This document shows, one piece after another, positions 14,195 to 23,987 of a stretch of DNA of 64,000 nt. The stretch lies in NCBI GenBank assembly GCA_965227155.1, contig OZ245731.1:4154001-4218000 (forward strand). The letters run 5' to 3'. The notes under the pieces are model-generated. The model did no database searches and was not told the DNA's origin. It was given only the letters and a program-made list of their open reading frames with translations. The number at the start of each line of letters is the position of its first letter. Position 1 is the stretch's first letter. Position numbers and translations under genes: made by a program. The stretch is from UBA6059 sp965227155. GTDB lineage: Bacteria; Bacteroidota; Bacteroidia; Cytophagales; Cyclobacteriaceae.

Positions 14195-16693
14195 TTACCC
14201 CCTCCGCTTAACACCTTTTATAGCCTGCTCCATCAATGGATTATCGGGCCAGTGGTGCTTGGGATAGCGTCCTTTCAGTTCTTTGCGCACTTCAAAATAA
14301 GTATTTGCCCAGAAGTTTGCCAGGTCATTGGTCACCTGCACGGGTTTGAATCCCGGTGAGAGCAGGTGCAGAAGTATGGGCGTTTTACCTTTATTGATCC
14401 TGGGTGTTTCTGTCAATCCAAATATTTCCTGAATGCGAACCGCAAGCACAGGAGGAGCACCATCTTCAAAATATTGAATACTCAAATTTGAGCCACTGGG
14501 CACTGTGAGCCGCTCTGGTGCTAAGCTTTTCAAGGCCTCCTGTTGTTCGTATGGTAAACTATGATTCAGGATATTGAGCAGATCAAGGTTTTTCAGATCG
14601 CTGTTCTTACGTACATTAATCAGATACGGGCCTAACCATTCCCGGGTGTTAGTCAGCAGTGTGGTTGTAGAAACATCTGGCCAATTTTCATCAGAATTCC
14701 ACTGACGAAGGCTCATCACCCTCTTTTGCCACTGGACCACAGCCTCTGTAAAGCTGAGTAGTTTTTCTCCATCCTTTTGGAGAACCTTGTGGATAGCTAC
14801 TTCAATCAGCTGTGGATCAGGGGATTGTAAAGGTTTACTTTGAAGCTTGATATTGCCAATTCCCAGCACTTTTTCTGCTACCAGTCCACCGGCTTCAATA
14901 TCCCAGATTACCATGTCTTTTTCTTTTACCATAGGGGCCAGGTCCTGCGGGTTGAGTGGAGAAGCCAGGAATATTCGGCCCATCCGATCATTTCCGGCAT
15001 GTAGAGAGGCTACCGAAAGCCAGGCTTCATGAGCCAGGTTATCGCTATGGTGCATCTGCGCAATGGCACCATTAGAAAGTTTGAACTGGGCATTATTGCC
15101 GGGTCTGGCAGAGGCAATTCGTTCGGGGTAAGCAAAAGAAAGTAAAAGCCCGGTTTCAAAAGCATCAATCGATGGATCTTGATTGGCTTCAGCATCAATG
15201 AGCTTCCGATAAGAATCAGCAATCATCTCAATCCGCTTCCACCGATTAGAAAGTCGGTTATCTCTCCTTAGTGCGCAGAGCTTTTCCAACCTAATGTTGA
15301 TATCTACACCAGTTTCAGGACCCATTGGATCTCGTTCTTCCAGAAGTGCAGCTACATCGCAGGCCAGGCTTTCCAACCCAAGTTCACCGGCCCTAATCAG
15401 CATATGGCCGAGCCTCGGATGGCAGGGCAATTGTAAAAGCTGCTGACCATGGTCTGTCAGCTTTTGGTTTTCCATCGCATCCAACTGCTCCAGCAGCTCT
15501 ACCGCCTGATAATAGCTTCCTCTGGGGGGAGGAGTAAGCCACTGCAGACTGTAGGGATTGTCAATGCCCCAGGCCAATAGATTAAGTGCGAGATTGCACA
15601 GATCAGCCTCCTGAATTTCCGGAATGCGGTGCAATTGCAGGCGATCCTGTGTTGCTTTACTCCATAACCTGTAGCATTTGCCCGGGCCCAGGCGTCCTGC
15701 GCGCCCGGCACGCTGGTCAGCTGCATCTTTCGTAATCTGCTGAGTTTCCAGCCTGGTCAGTGCTGTGTTGGGGTCAAAAACTGCTGAGCGGGTAAAGCCA
15801 CTATCTACTACTATAGACACGCCTTCAATAGTAAGACTGGTTTCAGCAATATTTGTAGCCAATACAATCTTGCGTTTGCCTTTAGGATGGGGCATTATGG
15901 CTGCCTGCTGTCGTGCAAACGGAAGCAGGCCATATAGAGGATGAATGCTACAATCTCGAGCAGTAGGTTTCAGTAATGCCTCTGTCTTAAGTATCTCAGC
16001 CTGACCCGGAAGAAAGGCCAGAATATCGCCTTTATCAGATATTAAGGCTTTCTGGATATAATCGGCCATCATCTCGGGCAATAATCTAATGTCTACGTCA
16101 GACCCATATTGAATATCCACTGGATATTGCCGTCCGGGGCTGGAAACCACCGGACATTGGAGCATACTTTGCAGTTCAGCAGTATTCAGGGTTGCTGACA
16201 TTATTAAGATGCGGAGATCATTACGTAGCACCTGCTGGCTTTCTCTACAAAGGGCCAGGGCAGTATCGGCGTGGATACTGCGCTCATGAAATTCGTCGAA
16301 TATGACCAATCCTACTGCCTCCAATGCATTATCATCCTGTAGCATTCGGGTGAGGATACCTTCAGTAAGCACTTCAATTTGAGTGGATTGTGAAATTTTC
16401 TGTTCAAAACGTATCCGATAGCCAACAGATTGCCCCACAGGTTCCCCCATGTGAAAGGATAAGCGCTCGGCAATACTCTTGGCAGCGAGCCTTCTGGGTT
16501 CCAGCATAAGGATCTTTTTGCCTGATAACCAGGTTTCCCTGATCAGTGCCAAAGGCACAAGGGTGCTCTTACCAGCGCCGGGAGGTGCATGCAGTACAAC
16601 TGTGTTGGAGTTTGAGAGGGATTCCCTGATGTCATCTAGTGCTGAATTTATGGGTAAATCAATGGATGAAGGGTCAAAGGCATTAGCAGTCAT
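14195..16693 (-). CDS. hrpB: ATP-dependent RNA helicase HrpB
   Basis: A DExH-box helicase of 832 residues from the ATG at 16693; a TTG further upstream (16726) would add 11 residues but is less likely. Motifs: Walker A HAPPGAGKSTL, the DEFH box in FDEFHERS that is typical of HrpB, SAT in IMSATLN, QRAGRAGRLGPG, then helicase-associated and HrpB-specific C-terminal domains ending YPKHHWPDNP. Members are RNA helicases of unclear cellular role in most bacteria. It stands alone on the minus strand, divergent from the rim triad. Confidence 0.95.
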   Translation of the reverse strand: MTANAFDPSSIDLPINSALDDIRESLSNSNTVVLHAPPGAGKSTLVPLALIRETWLSGKKILMLEPRRLAAKSIAERLSFHMGEPVGQSVGYRIRFEQKISQSTQIEVLTEGILTRMLQDDNALEAVGLVIFDEFHERSIHADTALALCRESQQVLRNDLRILIMSATLNTAELQSMLQCPVVSSPGRQYPVDIQYGSDVDIRLLPEMMADYIQKALISDKGDILAFLPGQAEILKTEALLKPTARDCSIHPLYGLLPFARQQAAIMPHPKGKRKIVLATNIAETSLTIEGVSIVVDSGFTRSAVFDPNTALTRLETQQITKDAADQRAGRAGRLGPGKCYRLWSKATQDRLQLHRIPEIQEADLCNLALNLLAWGIDNPYSLQWLTPPPRGSYYQAVELLEQLDAMENQKLTDHGQQLLQLPCHPRLGHMLIRAGELGLESLACDVAALLEERDPMGPETGVDINIRLEKLCALRRDNRLSNRWKRIEMIADSYRKLIDAEANQDPSIDAFETGLLLSFAYPERIASARPGNNAQFKLSNGAIAQMHHSDNLAHEAWLSVASLHAGNDRMGRIFLASPLNPQDLAPMVKEKDMVIWDIEAGGLVAEKVLGIGNIKLQSKPLQSPDPQLIEVAIHKVLQKDGEKLLSFTEAVVQWQKRVMSLRQWNSDENWPDVSTTTLLTNTREWLGPYLINVRKNSDLKNLDLLNILNHSLPYEQQEALKSLAPERLTVPSGSNLSIQYFEDGAPPVLAVRIQEIFGLTETPRINKGKTPILLHLLSPGFKPVQVTNDLANFWANTYFEVRKELKGRYPKHHWPDNPLMEQAIKGVKRRG

Positions 16694-16834
16694 AGGGTGC
16701 AAAAATCGTAAACAAATGCTCCCCAAAAAATATGCTTTAGAATTGGTAGTTTGATTTGATAACTTACCCCAAGTTTTATGCTTATTTCAAATTATATAAA
16801 GTAGCGTCACTAAAAGAATTGAAGGTTTACCGTC

Positions 16835-17272
16835 ATGATCGTTATTGGTCGTAAAGATTTAATCGATTTTCCGGAGTGGGAATTATTTAAAATAGAGGCT
16901 AAAATAGACACTGGTGCCTATGGCAGTGCCATTCATTGTCACCATATGGAAATCGTAGAGCAGAATGGTATGCAGAAGCTGAGATTTCAACTTTTGGATC
17001 CTTCGCATCCGGAGTATGAGGACAAATTTTACTACACGGAAGATTTCGAAACTAAGATTGTTAAAAGTTCATCAGGCCAGGCTGAAGAGCGTTTTGCTTT
17101 AAAAACTAAAGTAAAGATTTTTAATAAGGTCTACCTGACACGGTTTAGTCTGACCAATCGCAGTGAAATGAAAAATCCGGTTTTATTGGGGCGAAAGTTT
17201 TTGAGATCAAGATTTATTGTAGATGTAAACCGGAAAAATTTATCTTTTAAAAATCAAAAAATTGAAATATGA
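16835..17272 (+). CDS. RimB-type retropepsin-like zinc/aspartic protease
   Basis: The 145-residue protein belongs to the RimK-associated 'ATP-dependent zinc protease' family (PF05618), which has a retropepsin-like fold. The active-site motif is D25-T26-G27-A in AKIDTGAYGSAIHC, with the C-terminal hydrophobic VLLGRKFL segment of the fold. In Pseudomonas, RimB of this family trims glutamate tails added to ribosomal protein S6 by RimK. Its stop overlaps the rimK start by 4 nt. Confidence 0.88.
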   Translation: MIVIGRKDLIDFPEWELFKIEAKIDTGAYGSAIHCHHMEIVEQNGMQKLRFQLLDPSHPEYEDKFYYTEDFETKIVKSSSGQAEERFALKTKVKIFNKVYLTRFSLTNRSEMKNPVLLGRKFLRSRFIVDVNRKNLSFKNQKIEI

Positions 17273-18177
17273 AAATTGCCATATTGTCAAGAAATTCTCA
17301 TTTATATTCCACTAAAAGATTAAAGGAGGCTATCCAGCAAAAAGGCCACACAGCAGTAGTCATTGATCATACCAAATGTGACATCATCATGGAAGACAAT
17401 GGCCCATTTTTGTATTATCAGGGGAAATCACTTAATGATATTGATGCTATAATTCCCCGGATTGGTGCATCCGTTACTTTTTACGGAACGGCTGTAGTAC
17501 GTCAGTTCGAGATGATGAAAGTCTTTAGTGCTATTGATTCGCTGGCCATAACACGTTCAAGAGATAAACTCAGGAGCCTGCAAATTCTTTCCCGCTCCAA
17601 AGTAGGAATGCCAAGGACAGCATTTACCAATTACAGCAAGGGTGAAAACAAGGTATTGCAACATATTGGCAAAGCACCGGTGGTGATCAAGCTGCTGGAA
17701 GGTACACAGGGGCTGGGCGTGATTCTGGCTGAGACCGATAAAGCCGCCAAATCGGTAGTGGAGGCTTTTGATAGCCTGAAGACAAGGGTCATACTACAGG
17801 AGTTTATTGAAGAAGCCGGCGGTGCGGATATCCGAGCTTTTATTGTGGATGGCAAAATTGTTGGCGCTATGAAGCGGCAGGGCAAGGAAGGGGAGTTTCG
17901 TTCCAACCTACATAGAGGAGGACAGGCTAATCTCATCAAACTCAAAAAAGCCGAAAAAGAAACAGCGTTGAAGGCAGCCAAAGCGATGGGCCTTGCCATA
18001 GCAGGCGTGGATATGCTGCAATCCAAAAAAGGCCCACTTGTACTCGAAGTGAACTCTTCTCCGGGCCTTGAAGGTATAGAAAAAGCGACAGGTGTAGATG
18101 TGGCGGGCAAGATTATTGAATACGTAGAACGCGGCGTAGCTGCTAAACGAAGGCCTAAAGATAAGGTAAAAGCATGA
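17269..18177 (+). CDS. rimK: RimK-type ATP-grasp alpha-L-glutamate ligase
   Basis: A 302-residue ATP-grasp ligase matching RimK: MKIAILSRNSHLYSTKRLKE start, IDAIIPRIGASVTFYG, then the ATP-grasp core with VVIKLLEGTQGLGVILAE, LQEFIEEAGGADIRAFIVDG, RQGKEGEFRSNLHRGG and the metal-binding LEVNSSPGLEGIE. E. coli RimK adds glutamate residues to the C-terminus of ribosomal protein S6. It overlaps both neighbours by 4 nt, so the protease, ligase and deacylase are made together. Confidence 0.95.
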   Translation: MKIAILSRNSHLYSTKRLKEAIQQKGHTAVVIDHTKCDIIMEDNGPFLYYQGKSLNDIDAIIPRIGASVTFYGTAVVRQFEMMKVFSAIDSLAITRSRDKLRSLQILSRSKVGMPRTAFTNYSKGENKVLQHIGKAPVVIKLLEGTQGLGVILAETDKAAKSVVEAFDSLKTRVILQEFIEEAGGADIRAFIVDGKIVGAMKRQGKEGEFRSNLHRGGQANLIKLKKAEKETALKAAKAMGLAIAGVDMLQSKKGPLVLEVNSSPGLEGIEKATGVDVAGKIIEYVERGVAAKRRPKDKVKA

Positions 18178-19112
18178 CCATAGACGGACAATTCATCGCC
18201 CCGGGGGAAGAGCGAAAAATCGATATCAATATAGCCAGATTGCCTTCTCACAGTACGATCAACATTAGCGTAACGGTAAATCGATCAGTTAATGAGGGGC
18301 CTGTGCTCTTATTGATGGGAGCCCTTCATGGTGATGAAATTAATGGTATGGAGATCGTAAGGCGTATCATAGAAAATGAATATAATAAACCAGAATGTGG
18401 CACTATCATTTGCATTCCTATCATCAATGTTTTTGGCTTCATTCATCTTTCAAGATATGTACCCGATGGTAAGGATGTTAACCGAAGCTTTCCGGGCAAT
18501 AAAGCGGGTTCTCTGGCCAGCAGGGTGGCTCATTTTATGACCCGCGAGATATTACCGCAGATTGATTATGGTATTGATTTCCATACCGGTGGTGCCGACC
18601 GTACCAATTACCCCCAGATTCGCTGTAGGCTATTTGATGAAGTCAATCGTGATCTAGCAAATGCTTTTGCAGCGCCTTTCACGCTTGACTCAAAATACCG
18701 TCCCAAGTCGTTAAGACAAACTGCCGCTAAAATGGGGAAAAACATTTTGGTATATGAAGGAGGTGAATCATCAAGGTTTGATGAGTTTGCCATCGAGCAG
18801 GGTATACTAGGGACTTTAAGACTTATGAAAAAATTGGGCATGAGGAAGGAGGCTCCCGTTCCTGATTTTGAGAATAAAATCATTCGGTCTAACTCATGGA
18901 TTCGCGCACGAAATTCAGGTATCTTTTTATCGTTTGTAAAGTCCGGTGAAAAGGTTGAAAAGCGGCAGGTCATCGGCAGTCTCAACGATCCTTTTGGTGA
19001 GTATAATGTAAATGTGGTTGCACCAAATAATGGATATATTATTGGATTAAATAACAATCCAATAGTTCATCAGGGTGATGCTTTAATGAATCTTGGGCGA
19101 CCGAGGAATTAA
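18174..19112 (+). CDS. Succinylglutamate desuccinylase/aspartoacylase family (M14) protein
   Basis: A 312-residue zinc hydrolase of the AstE/AspA family. Predicted zinc ligands H52 and E55 (ALHGDEING) and H137 (DFHTGG), the substrate-carboxylate pair N103-R104 (DVNRSFPG) and a catalytic glutamate E195 (YEGGES) are all present. The C-terminal third is a barrel-like domain of the kind that closes over the active site. Family members remove acyl or amino-acyl groups from small molecules. Its position in an overlapping operon with rimK suggests it acts on RimK products or on a precursor, but the substrate is unknown. Confidence 0.88.
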   Translation: MTIDGQFIAPGEERKIDINIARLPSHSTINISVTVNRSVNEGPVLLLMGALHGDEINGMEIVRRIIENEYNKPECGTIICIPIINVFGFIHLSRYVPDGKDVNRSFPGNKAGSLASRVAHFMTREILPQIDYGIDFHTGGADRTNYPQIRCRLFDEVNRDLANAFAAPFTLDSKYRPKSLRQTAAKMGKNILVYEGGESSRFDEFAIEQGILGTLRLMKKLGMRKEAPVPDFENKIIRSNSWIRARNSGIFLSFVKSGEKVEKRQVIGSLNDPFGEYNVNVVAPNNGYIIGLNNNPIVHQGDALMNLGRPRN

Positions 19113-19179
19113 TGAAGAAGTTTAATTTATCCCAATGTTGTTACGGGTAAATTATTAATTATTCATATAAAAGGGATAT

Positions 19180-20190
19180 TTGGATTCAGTTACACAGATC
19201 GTATTAGGAGCTGCAGTAGGAGAGTTAATTGCTGGAAAATCTGCTGGAAATAAGGCGGCATTTTGGGGTGGTGTCTGCGGAACTATCCCAGATTTAGATG
19301 TAGTAGCCGGTCAGTTTATGTGTGATCTGCAGAGCAATTTATTTCATCGCTCTATCTCACATTCCATTATATTTTTTGCAGCAAGCGCACCACTACTGGG
19401 TTTGCTCATAAAGAAGGTGCATCCAATGGATGAAACATCAAGAAGAACCTGGAGTTGGCTGGCCTGGTGGAGCTTGTTTACCCATGCTCTGCTGGATTGC
19501 TTTACCAACTGGGGCACCATGCTTTTCTGGCCTGTCGAATGGAGAGTTGCCTTCAAAAGTGTATTTGTGATTGACCCAATGTATACTTTGCCGTTGGCTG
19601 TTTTATTGGTGTTGTCGTTAATGAAAGATAGACAGTCTTTGCTAAGGCGGAAGCTCAATTCAATAGGATTAATCATAAGTAGCTGCTATCTTCTCATGAC
19701 ATTGATTAATAAGCAGCTCATTACCGCAGAGGTGGAACAATTGTTGGCAGCTAGTGGCGTTAATTATCATCGCATTGAGACTAAGCCTGCTCCGCTCAAT
19801 AATATATTGTGGTCTGCCAATGCTGAAACAGATTCAGCTTATTTGATTACCTATAGGTCATTTTTAGACTCTTCTGATGATTTAAACATACAAGAGTATC
19901 CAAAAAATCATGCTTTGATAGAGTCAATCAAGGACAAACCGATTATACAGGATTTGATCAGGCTTACCAACGGTTGGTATGCGGTAGAAGCTCAGGATAA
20001 CGGTTTTATTGTCAATGACCTACGATTTGGTACTGTAACAGGATGGGAGCCTGGAAGTGAGTTTGTATTTGCCTATGATGTGATTCTTGCTAATGATGGT
20101 TCAGTCAGCGTGAATGAGCGAGATAAAGGTTTTAGGGATAGACCTAATGAAATCCTGAGTAGCTTGTGGACAAGGATGCTTGGCAATTAA
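19180..20190 (+). CDS. YdjM-like membrane-bound metal-dependent hydrolase family protein
   Basis: The 336-residue protein starts with TTG at 19180, preceded by an AAGGGA Shine-Dalgarno-like sequence; there is no upstream ATG. The N-terminus (MDSVTQIVLGAAVGEL, GTIPDLDVVAG, FHRSISHSIIFF, THALLDCFTNWG) matches the YdjM/PF04307 family with its conserved Asp and His residues and several membrane helices. The C-terminal 150 residues are more hydrophilic. The enzymatic activity of the family has not been firmly shown. A terminator follows 23 nt after the stop. Confidence 0.87.
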   Translation: MDSVTQIVLGAAVGELIAGKSAGNKAAFWGGVCGTIPDLDVVAGQFMCDLQSNLFHRSISHSIIFFAASAPLLGLLIKKVHPMDETSRRTWSWLAWWSLFTHALLDCFTNWGTMLFWPVEWRVAFKSVFVIDPMYTLPLAVLLVLSLMKDRQSLLRRKLNSIGLIISSCYLLMTLINKQLITAEVEQLLAASGVNYHRIETKPAPLNNILWSANAETDSAYLITYRSFLDSSDDLNIQEYPKNHALIESIKDKPIIQDLIRLTNGWYAVEAQDNGFIVNDLRFGTVTGWEPGSEFVFAYDVILANDGSVSVNERDKGFRDRPNEILSSLWTRMLGN

Positions 20191-20212
20191 GCAAACTATT
20201 TTTGAATGGCAT

Positions 20213-20245
20213 AAAAAAACCTGATTCGGATGAATCAGGCTCTTT
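20213..20245. terminator. Bidirectional intrinsic terminator
   Basis: A perfect 8-bp stem CCTGATTC/GAATCAGG (20220-20227 and 20232-20239) with loop GGAT is flanked by seven A on the left and CTCTTTT on the right. It therefore gives a U tract in both directions and serves the convergent YdjM-like gene and gltA. Confidence 0.9.
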
Positions 20246-20267
20246 TAAAATTATTGTGAAAGAGATA

Positions 20268-21554
20268 TTATCTCTTGTCAATTTCCACGTAAGGTCTATG
20301 GTTTTCACCGGTGTAGATTTGTCTTGGTCTGCCAATAGGCTCTTTATTCTCCCGCATTTCTTTCCACTGTGCAATCCAACCGGGTAGACGACCCATAGCA
20401 AACATTACAGTAAACATGTCAGTAGGGATGCCTAAGGCTCTGTAAATGATACCACTATAGAAATCCACGTTAGGATAGAGCTTTCTTTCTACAAAATAGC
20501 TGTCGTTCAATGCTTCTTCCTCAAGACCTTTAGCGATATCCAATACCGGATCATTCACACCCAATGCTTCCAACACATCGTCAGCTGCCTTTTTAATGAT
20601 TTTAGCTCGTGGGTCAAAGTTTTTATATACTCTGTGTCCAAAGCCCATCAGTCTGAATGGATCGTCTTTGTCTTTGGCTTTTGCCATCCATTTTTTGGTA
20701 TCGCCACCATCTTCTTTAATGCCTTCCAGCATCTCTATCACTGCCTGGTTTGCACCACCGTGAAGCGGACCCCACAAGGCATTGATACCTGCAGAAATTG
20801 AGCTGTAAAGGCTAGCCTGTGATGACCCAACTACACGTACAGTGGAAGTTGAACAGTTTTGCTCATGATCAGCATGAAGGATCAAAAGTTTATCCAATGC
20901 ATCAGAAACGGCCGGGTTCTGATCATATTCCTGACTAGGTAGACCAAACATCATGTTCAGGAAGTTCGTGCAATAGTCCAGCTTATTATTTGGATACATC
21001 AAAGGATGGCCAATTCGGTTTTTGAATGCGAATGCTGCCATGGTTGGGAATTTGGCAATGATTCTGATTATGCTCAATCTAACTTCTTCTGCTGATCGGT
21101 TTGGATCGAGGCTTTTTGGATAGAAGGCTGTCATAGCCGTAACAAGAGAAGAAAGTACACCCATAGGATGTGCAGCAGAAGGGAAGCCATCAAGGATTTT
21201 GTGAAAATCCTCGTGAATGAGTGTATGGTTGGTTATCTCTGCTTTGTAGTTTTCAAATTCTTCCTTGGTCGGTAATTTTTTGTTGATGAGCAGGTAACAG
21301 ACTTCAAGAAAGCTCGACTTCTCAGCCAGGTCTTCTATGGAATATCCTCTGTATCTCAGGATACCTTCTTCACCATTAAGGAAGGTAACGGCACTCTTGG
21401 TAGATCCTGTGTTTTTGAAGCCAGGGTCTAGTGTGATAAGCCCCGATTCAGCACGCAGGCTGCTTATATCGATACCTTTTTCCTGCTCGGTACCCTCTAT
21501 GACAGGTAGCTTATAGGTTTTTCCGTTATATGAAAGCTCAGCGAAATCAGACAT
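20268..21554 (-). CDS. gltA: Citrate synthase
   Basis: Citrate synthase condenses oxaloacetate with acetyl-CoA at the entry of the TCA cycle. The 428-residue length fits the hexameric bacterial type II enzymes. Motifs include the N-terminal ITLDPGFKNTGS, LHADHEQNCSTSTVR with an active-site histidine, WGPLHGGANQ and the signature GFGHRVYKNFDPRA, and the C-terminal catalytic aspartate region YPNVDFYSGI. It is transcribed alone or with tyrS and the prohibitin gene upstream on the same strand. Confidence 0.97.
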   Translation of the reverse strand: MSDFAELSYNGKTYKLPVIEGTEQEKGIDISSLRAESGLITLDPGFKNTGSTKSAVTFLNGEEGILRYRGYSIEDLAEKSSFLEVCYLLINKKLPTKEEFENYKAEITNHTLIHEDFHKILDGFPSAAHPMGVLSSLVTAMTAFYPKSLDPNRSAEEVRLSIIRIIAKFPTMAAFAFKNRIGHPLMYPNNKLDYCTNFLNMMFGLPSQEYDQNPAVSDALDKLLILHADHEQNCSTSTVRVVGSSQASLYSSISAGINALWGPLHGGANQAVIEMLEGIKEDGGDTKKWMAKAKDKDDPFRLMGFGHRVYKNFDPRAKIIKKAADDVLEALGVNDPVLDIAKGLEEEALNDSYFVERKLYPNVDFYSGIIYRALGIPTDMFTVMFAMGRLPGWIAQWKEMRENKEPIGRPRQIYTGENHRPYVEIDKR

Positions 21555-21639
21555 GTTGTTTATAATTTCTAGTTGATAATGATTTTTAAATTCTTACTAT
21601 ACACGCCCAAAATAGGCAATAAATTTAATTTTCGGAAGA

Positions 21640-22458
21640 TTAATTATTTCCCAATATCAGAGGTAATCCATCTTTGCCGCTACCGATAACAACCACCTTG
21701 CTATTGGGTGATTTGGCCAGATCTTGCGTCGCTTCAATACCGCGCATTTTAAGCAATGCATCTGTCAAACTGTTATTGATGATTTCATTGGCTCTGGCTT
21801 CACCTTCAGCCATAATTCTTTTACGCTCGGCCTCACTTTTTTCCTTATCCAGTCTAAACTGATAGGCTAGTGCTTCCTGTTCTTGCTTTAGCTTGTTTTC
21901 AATGGCCTGCTTGATTTGCTCAGGTAGATTAATTGACCTGATCAACAGCGCTTTCATTTGTATATTGTTGTCAGCCAACGTCTCTTCAGTTTCTGTTTTG
22001 ATGGAAGTTTCTACTTCAGATCTTTTTGTAGAATAAATTTCTTCTGCAGTGAAGCGACCCATTACCTGACGAACCGCTGATCTTACTTCAGGAATTAGTA
22101 AAGTATTTGAGTAATTGGTTCCAAAGTTTTCATGTAAATAGCCTATTCTATTGTAGATCGGATGGAATCGTACGGTTACATCTACAGCAATAGAGAGACC
22201 ATTTTTATCGAGCACATCCATTTTTTCCTCTCTGGTGTTTTCCTTTACATCATAAATGTAAACGTTATTCCATGGAGCTTTAAATTGTAAACCAGGAGTT
22301 TTTATATCTTCCTTATCAAGTCCCCCCGAAAACTTATAAAAAATTACAGCCCGCTCTCCAGCTTCTACTGTATAAAATATACTGGAAGAAAGCGAAAAGA
22401 CTGCAATAATGGCAATAAGTGCCACAATGACTAAAGGTAAAAGTTTTTGGTTATTCAT
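21640..22458 (-). CDS. Prohibitin/SPFH (Band 7) family membrane protein
   Basis: A 272-residue protein with one N-terminal membrane segment (LLPLVIVALIAIIAVFSLSS) followed by an SPFH domain (about 25-185: VEAGERAVIFYKFSGG, YIYDVKENTREEKMDVLDKN, IPEVRSAVRQVMGRFTAEEI) and a charged coiled-coil (LKQEQEALAYQFRLDKEKSE...). It ends with a segment (VVVIGSGKDGLPLIL) much like that of eukaryotic prohibitins. Such proteins form large membrane rings that organise membranes and proteases. There are 85 nt to gltA downstream and 87 nt to tyrS upstream. Confidence 0.9.
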   Translation of the reverse strand: MNNQKLLPLVIVALIAIIAVFSLSSSIFYTVEAGERAVIFYKFSGGLDKEDIKTPGLQFKAPWNNVYIYDVKENTREEKMDVLDKNGLSIAVDVTVRFHPIYNRIGYLHENFGTNYSNTLLIPEVRSAVRQVMGRFTAEEIYSTKRSEVETSIKTETEETLADNNIQMKALLIRSINLPEQIKQAIENKLKQEQEALAYQFRLDKEKSEAERKRIMAEGEARANEIINNSLTDALLKMRGIEATQDLAKSPNSKVVVIGSGKDGLPLILGNN

Positions 22459-22545
22459 AGTTTAGTAATATTTTGATTCATTAATACTTTAAACTCAAAT
22501 TTGTTTAAAAAGATTTACTATTATTGGTGATAGTATAACTATTAT

Positions 22546-23829
22546 TTAAACCACCTTTATAAGGTAGTAATTTTTCTTACCTTTTTGTGCCAGTAGATAT
22601 TTATTCTGAAGCAGTGGAAAATCTACAGGTGATTCAGCATCATTAATTTTTGCTTTATTAATGCTAACACCACCACCTTTAATCATTCTTCTGGCTTCTC
22701 CTTTGGAGCTAAACACTAGTCCATCAGTAGCTTCTGAAAGCAAATCCGTCACAGTTGCCACGGCATCCAAACTTGCTTTTGGTATTTCTGCCTGAGGTAC
22801 ACCTTCAAATACACTAAGCAAAGTCTTCTCATCAAGTGTTGCCAACTCCTCTGTAGTCGATTTCCCAAACAAAATATTGGATGCGTTTATAGCCATTTCC
22901 AAATCAGCCTTTGAATGCACCCTTATTGTGATGTCATTGGCCAATTCTTTTTGCAATAGTCTTTGGTGAGGGGCTTTCTGATGTTCTTCGACGAGTGTCT
23001 CGATTTCTTCCTGATTCTTCAGTGTAAAAATTTTGATGAACCTTGCTGCATCTTCATCAGATACATTCAGCCAGTATTGATAAAACTTGTAAGGGCTTGT
23101 TTTTTCTGGATCGAGCCAAACGTTGCCCTCCTCAGATTTTCCAAATTTTGCACCATCGGAGCGGGTTAGGAGCGGAGAGGTGATTGCGAATGCTTCCCCC
23201 TGACCTTTACGGCGGATCAGCTCAGTACCGGTAACGATATTGCCCCATTGATCCGAGCCACCAACCTGGAGTTTTACATTTTTATTCTTCCAGAGCCAGT
23301 AGAAATCATACCCCTGTACAAGCTGGTAACTAAATTCCGTAAATGATAGGCCGCTTTCAAGTCTTTTTTGCACAGAATCCTTAGCCATCATATAGTTTAT
23401 TGTGATGTGCTTACCCACATCCCTGATAAACTCCAGGAAGCCCATTTCTTTAAACCAGTCATGATTGTTAACTACCTCAGCGGCATTGTTACCATTTTCA
23501 AAATCAAGAAACCTTCTAAGTTGCTTTTCTACACAGGCCAGGTTATGAGCTAGTACCTCCTGCGAAAGTAAATTGCGTTCAGCAGATTTACCCGACGGGT
23601 CACCCACCATACCCGTAGCACCACCAACCAGCGCGATAGGCTTATGGCCACAATGTTGAAAATGCACCAAAATCATAATCTGAACCAGGTTTCCTATATG
23701 TAGAGAGTCGGCGGTAGGGTCAAAGCCAATATAGCCGGCTGTAGTTTCTTTGGTAAGCTGTTCCTCTGCGCCGGGCATCATGTCGTGTATCATCCCTCGC
23801 CAGCGCAATTCTTCTACAAAGTTCTTCAT
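22546..23829 (-). CDS. tyrS: Tyrosyl-tRNA synthetase
   Basis: TyrS attaches tyrosine to its tRNA. The 427 residues include the HIGH-type motif as HIGN (GFDPTADSLHIGNLV), the KMSKS-type loop as KFGKS (SDGAKFGKSEEGNVW), LVQGYDFYWLW and VGGSDQWGNI, and a C-terminal S4-like RNA-binding domain (EARRMIKGGGVSINKAKI). The ATG at 23829 (MKNFVEELRWRGM) is preferred over a TTG 15 nt upstream. Confidence 0.97.
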   Translation of the reverse strand: MKNFVEELRWRGMIHDMMPGAEEQLTKETTAGYIGFDPTADSLHIGNLVQIMILVHFQHCGHKPIALVGGATGMVGDPSGKSAERNLLSQEVLAHNLACVEKQLRRFLDFENGNNAAEVVNNHDWFKEMGFLEFIRDVGKHITINYMMAKDSVQKRLESGLSFTEFSYQLVQGYDFYWLWKNKNVKLQVGGSDQWGNIVTGTELIRRKGQGEAFAITSPLLTRSDGAKFGKSEEGNVWLDPEKTSPYKFYQYWLNVSDEDAARFIKIFTLKNQEEIETLVEEHQKAPHQRLLQKELANDITIRVHSKADLEMAINASNILFGKSTTEELATLDEKTLLSVFEGVPQAEIPKASLDAVATVTDLLSEATDGLVFSSKGEARRMIKGGGVSINKAKINDAESPVDFPLLQNKYLLAQKGKKNYYLIKVV

Positions 23830-23860
23830 TCTTAAGGCTTGCAATTATTTTGAAATGCCG

Positions 23861-23868
23861 CAAATATA
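23861..23868 (-). promoter_or_regulatory. tyrS -7 promoter box
   Basis: Read on the minus strand the sequence TATATTTG matches the Bacteroidota -7 consensus TAnnTTTG and is followed by GCGG; it ends 31 nt upstream of the tyrS ATG. A TTG lies upstream but closer than the usual -33 spacing. Confidence 0.5.
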
Positions 23869-23987
23869 GACAGCTTTGTCGGCAATGGGGTGCCTTCCAA
23901 TAACTGATATTAATCCGCTCATTATATGATATTTAATTCTTTAAAAATCAATCTTATAACTAAATTGGATTGATAAATTGGTAATAT

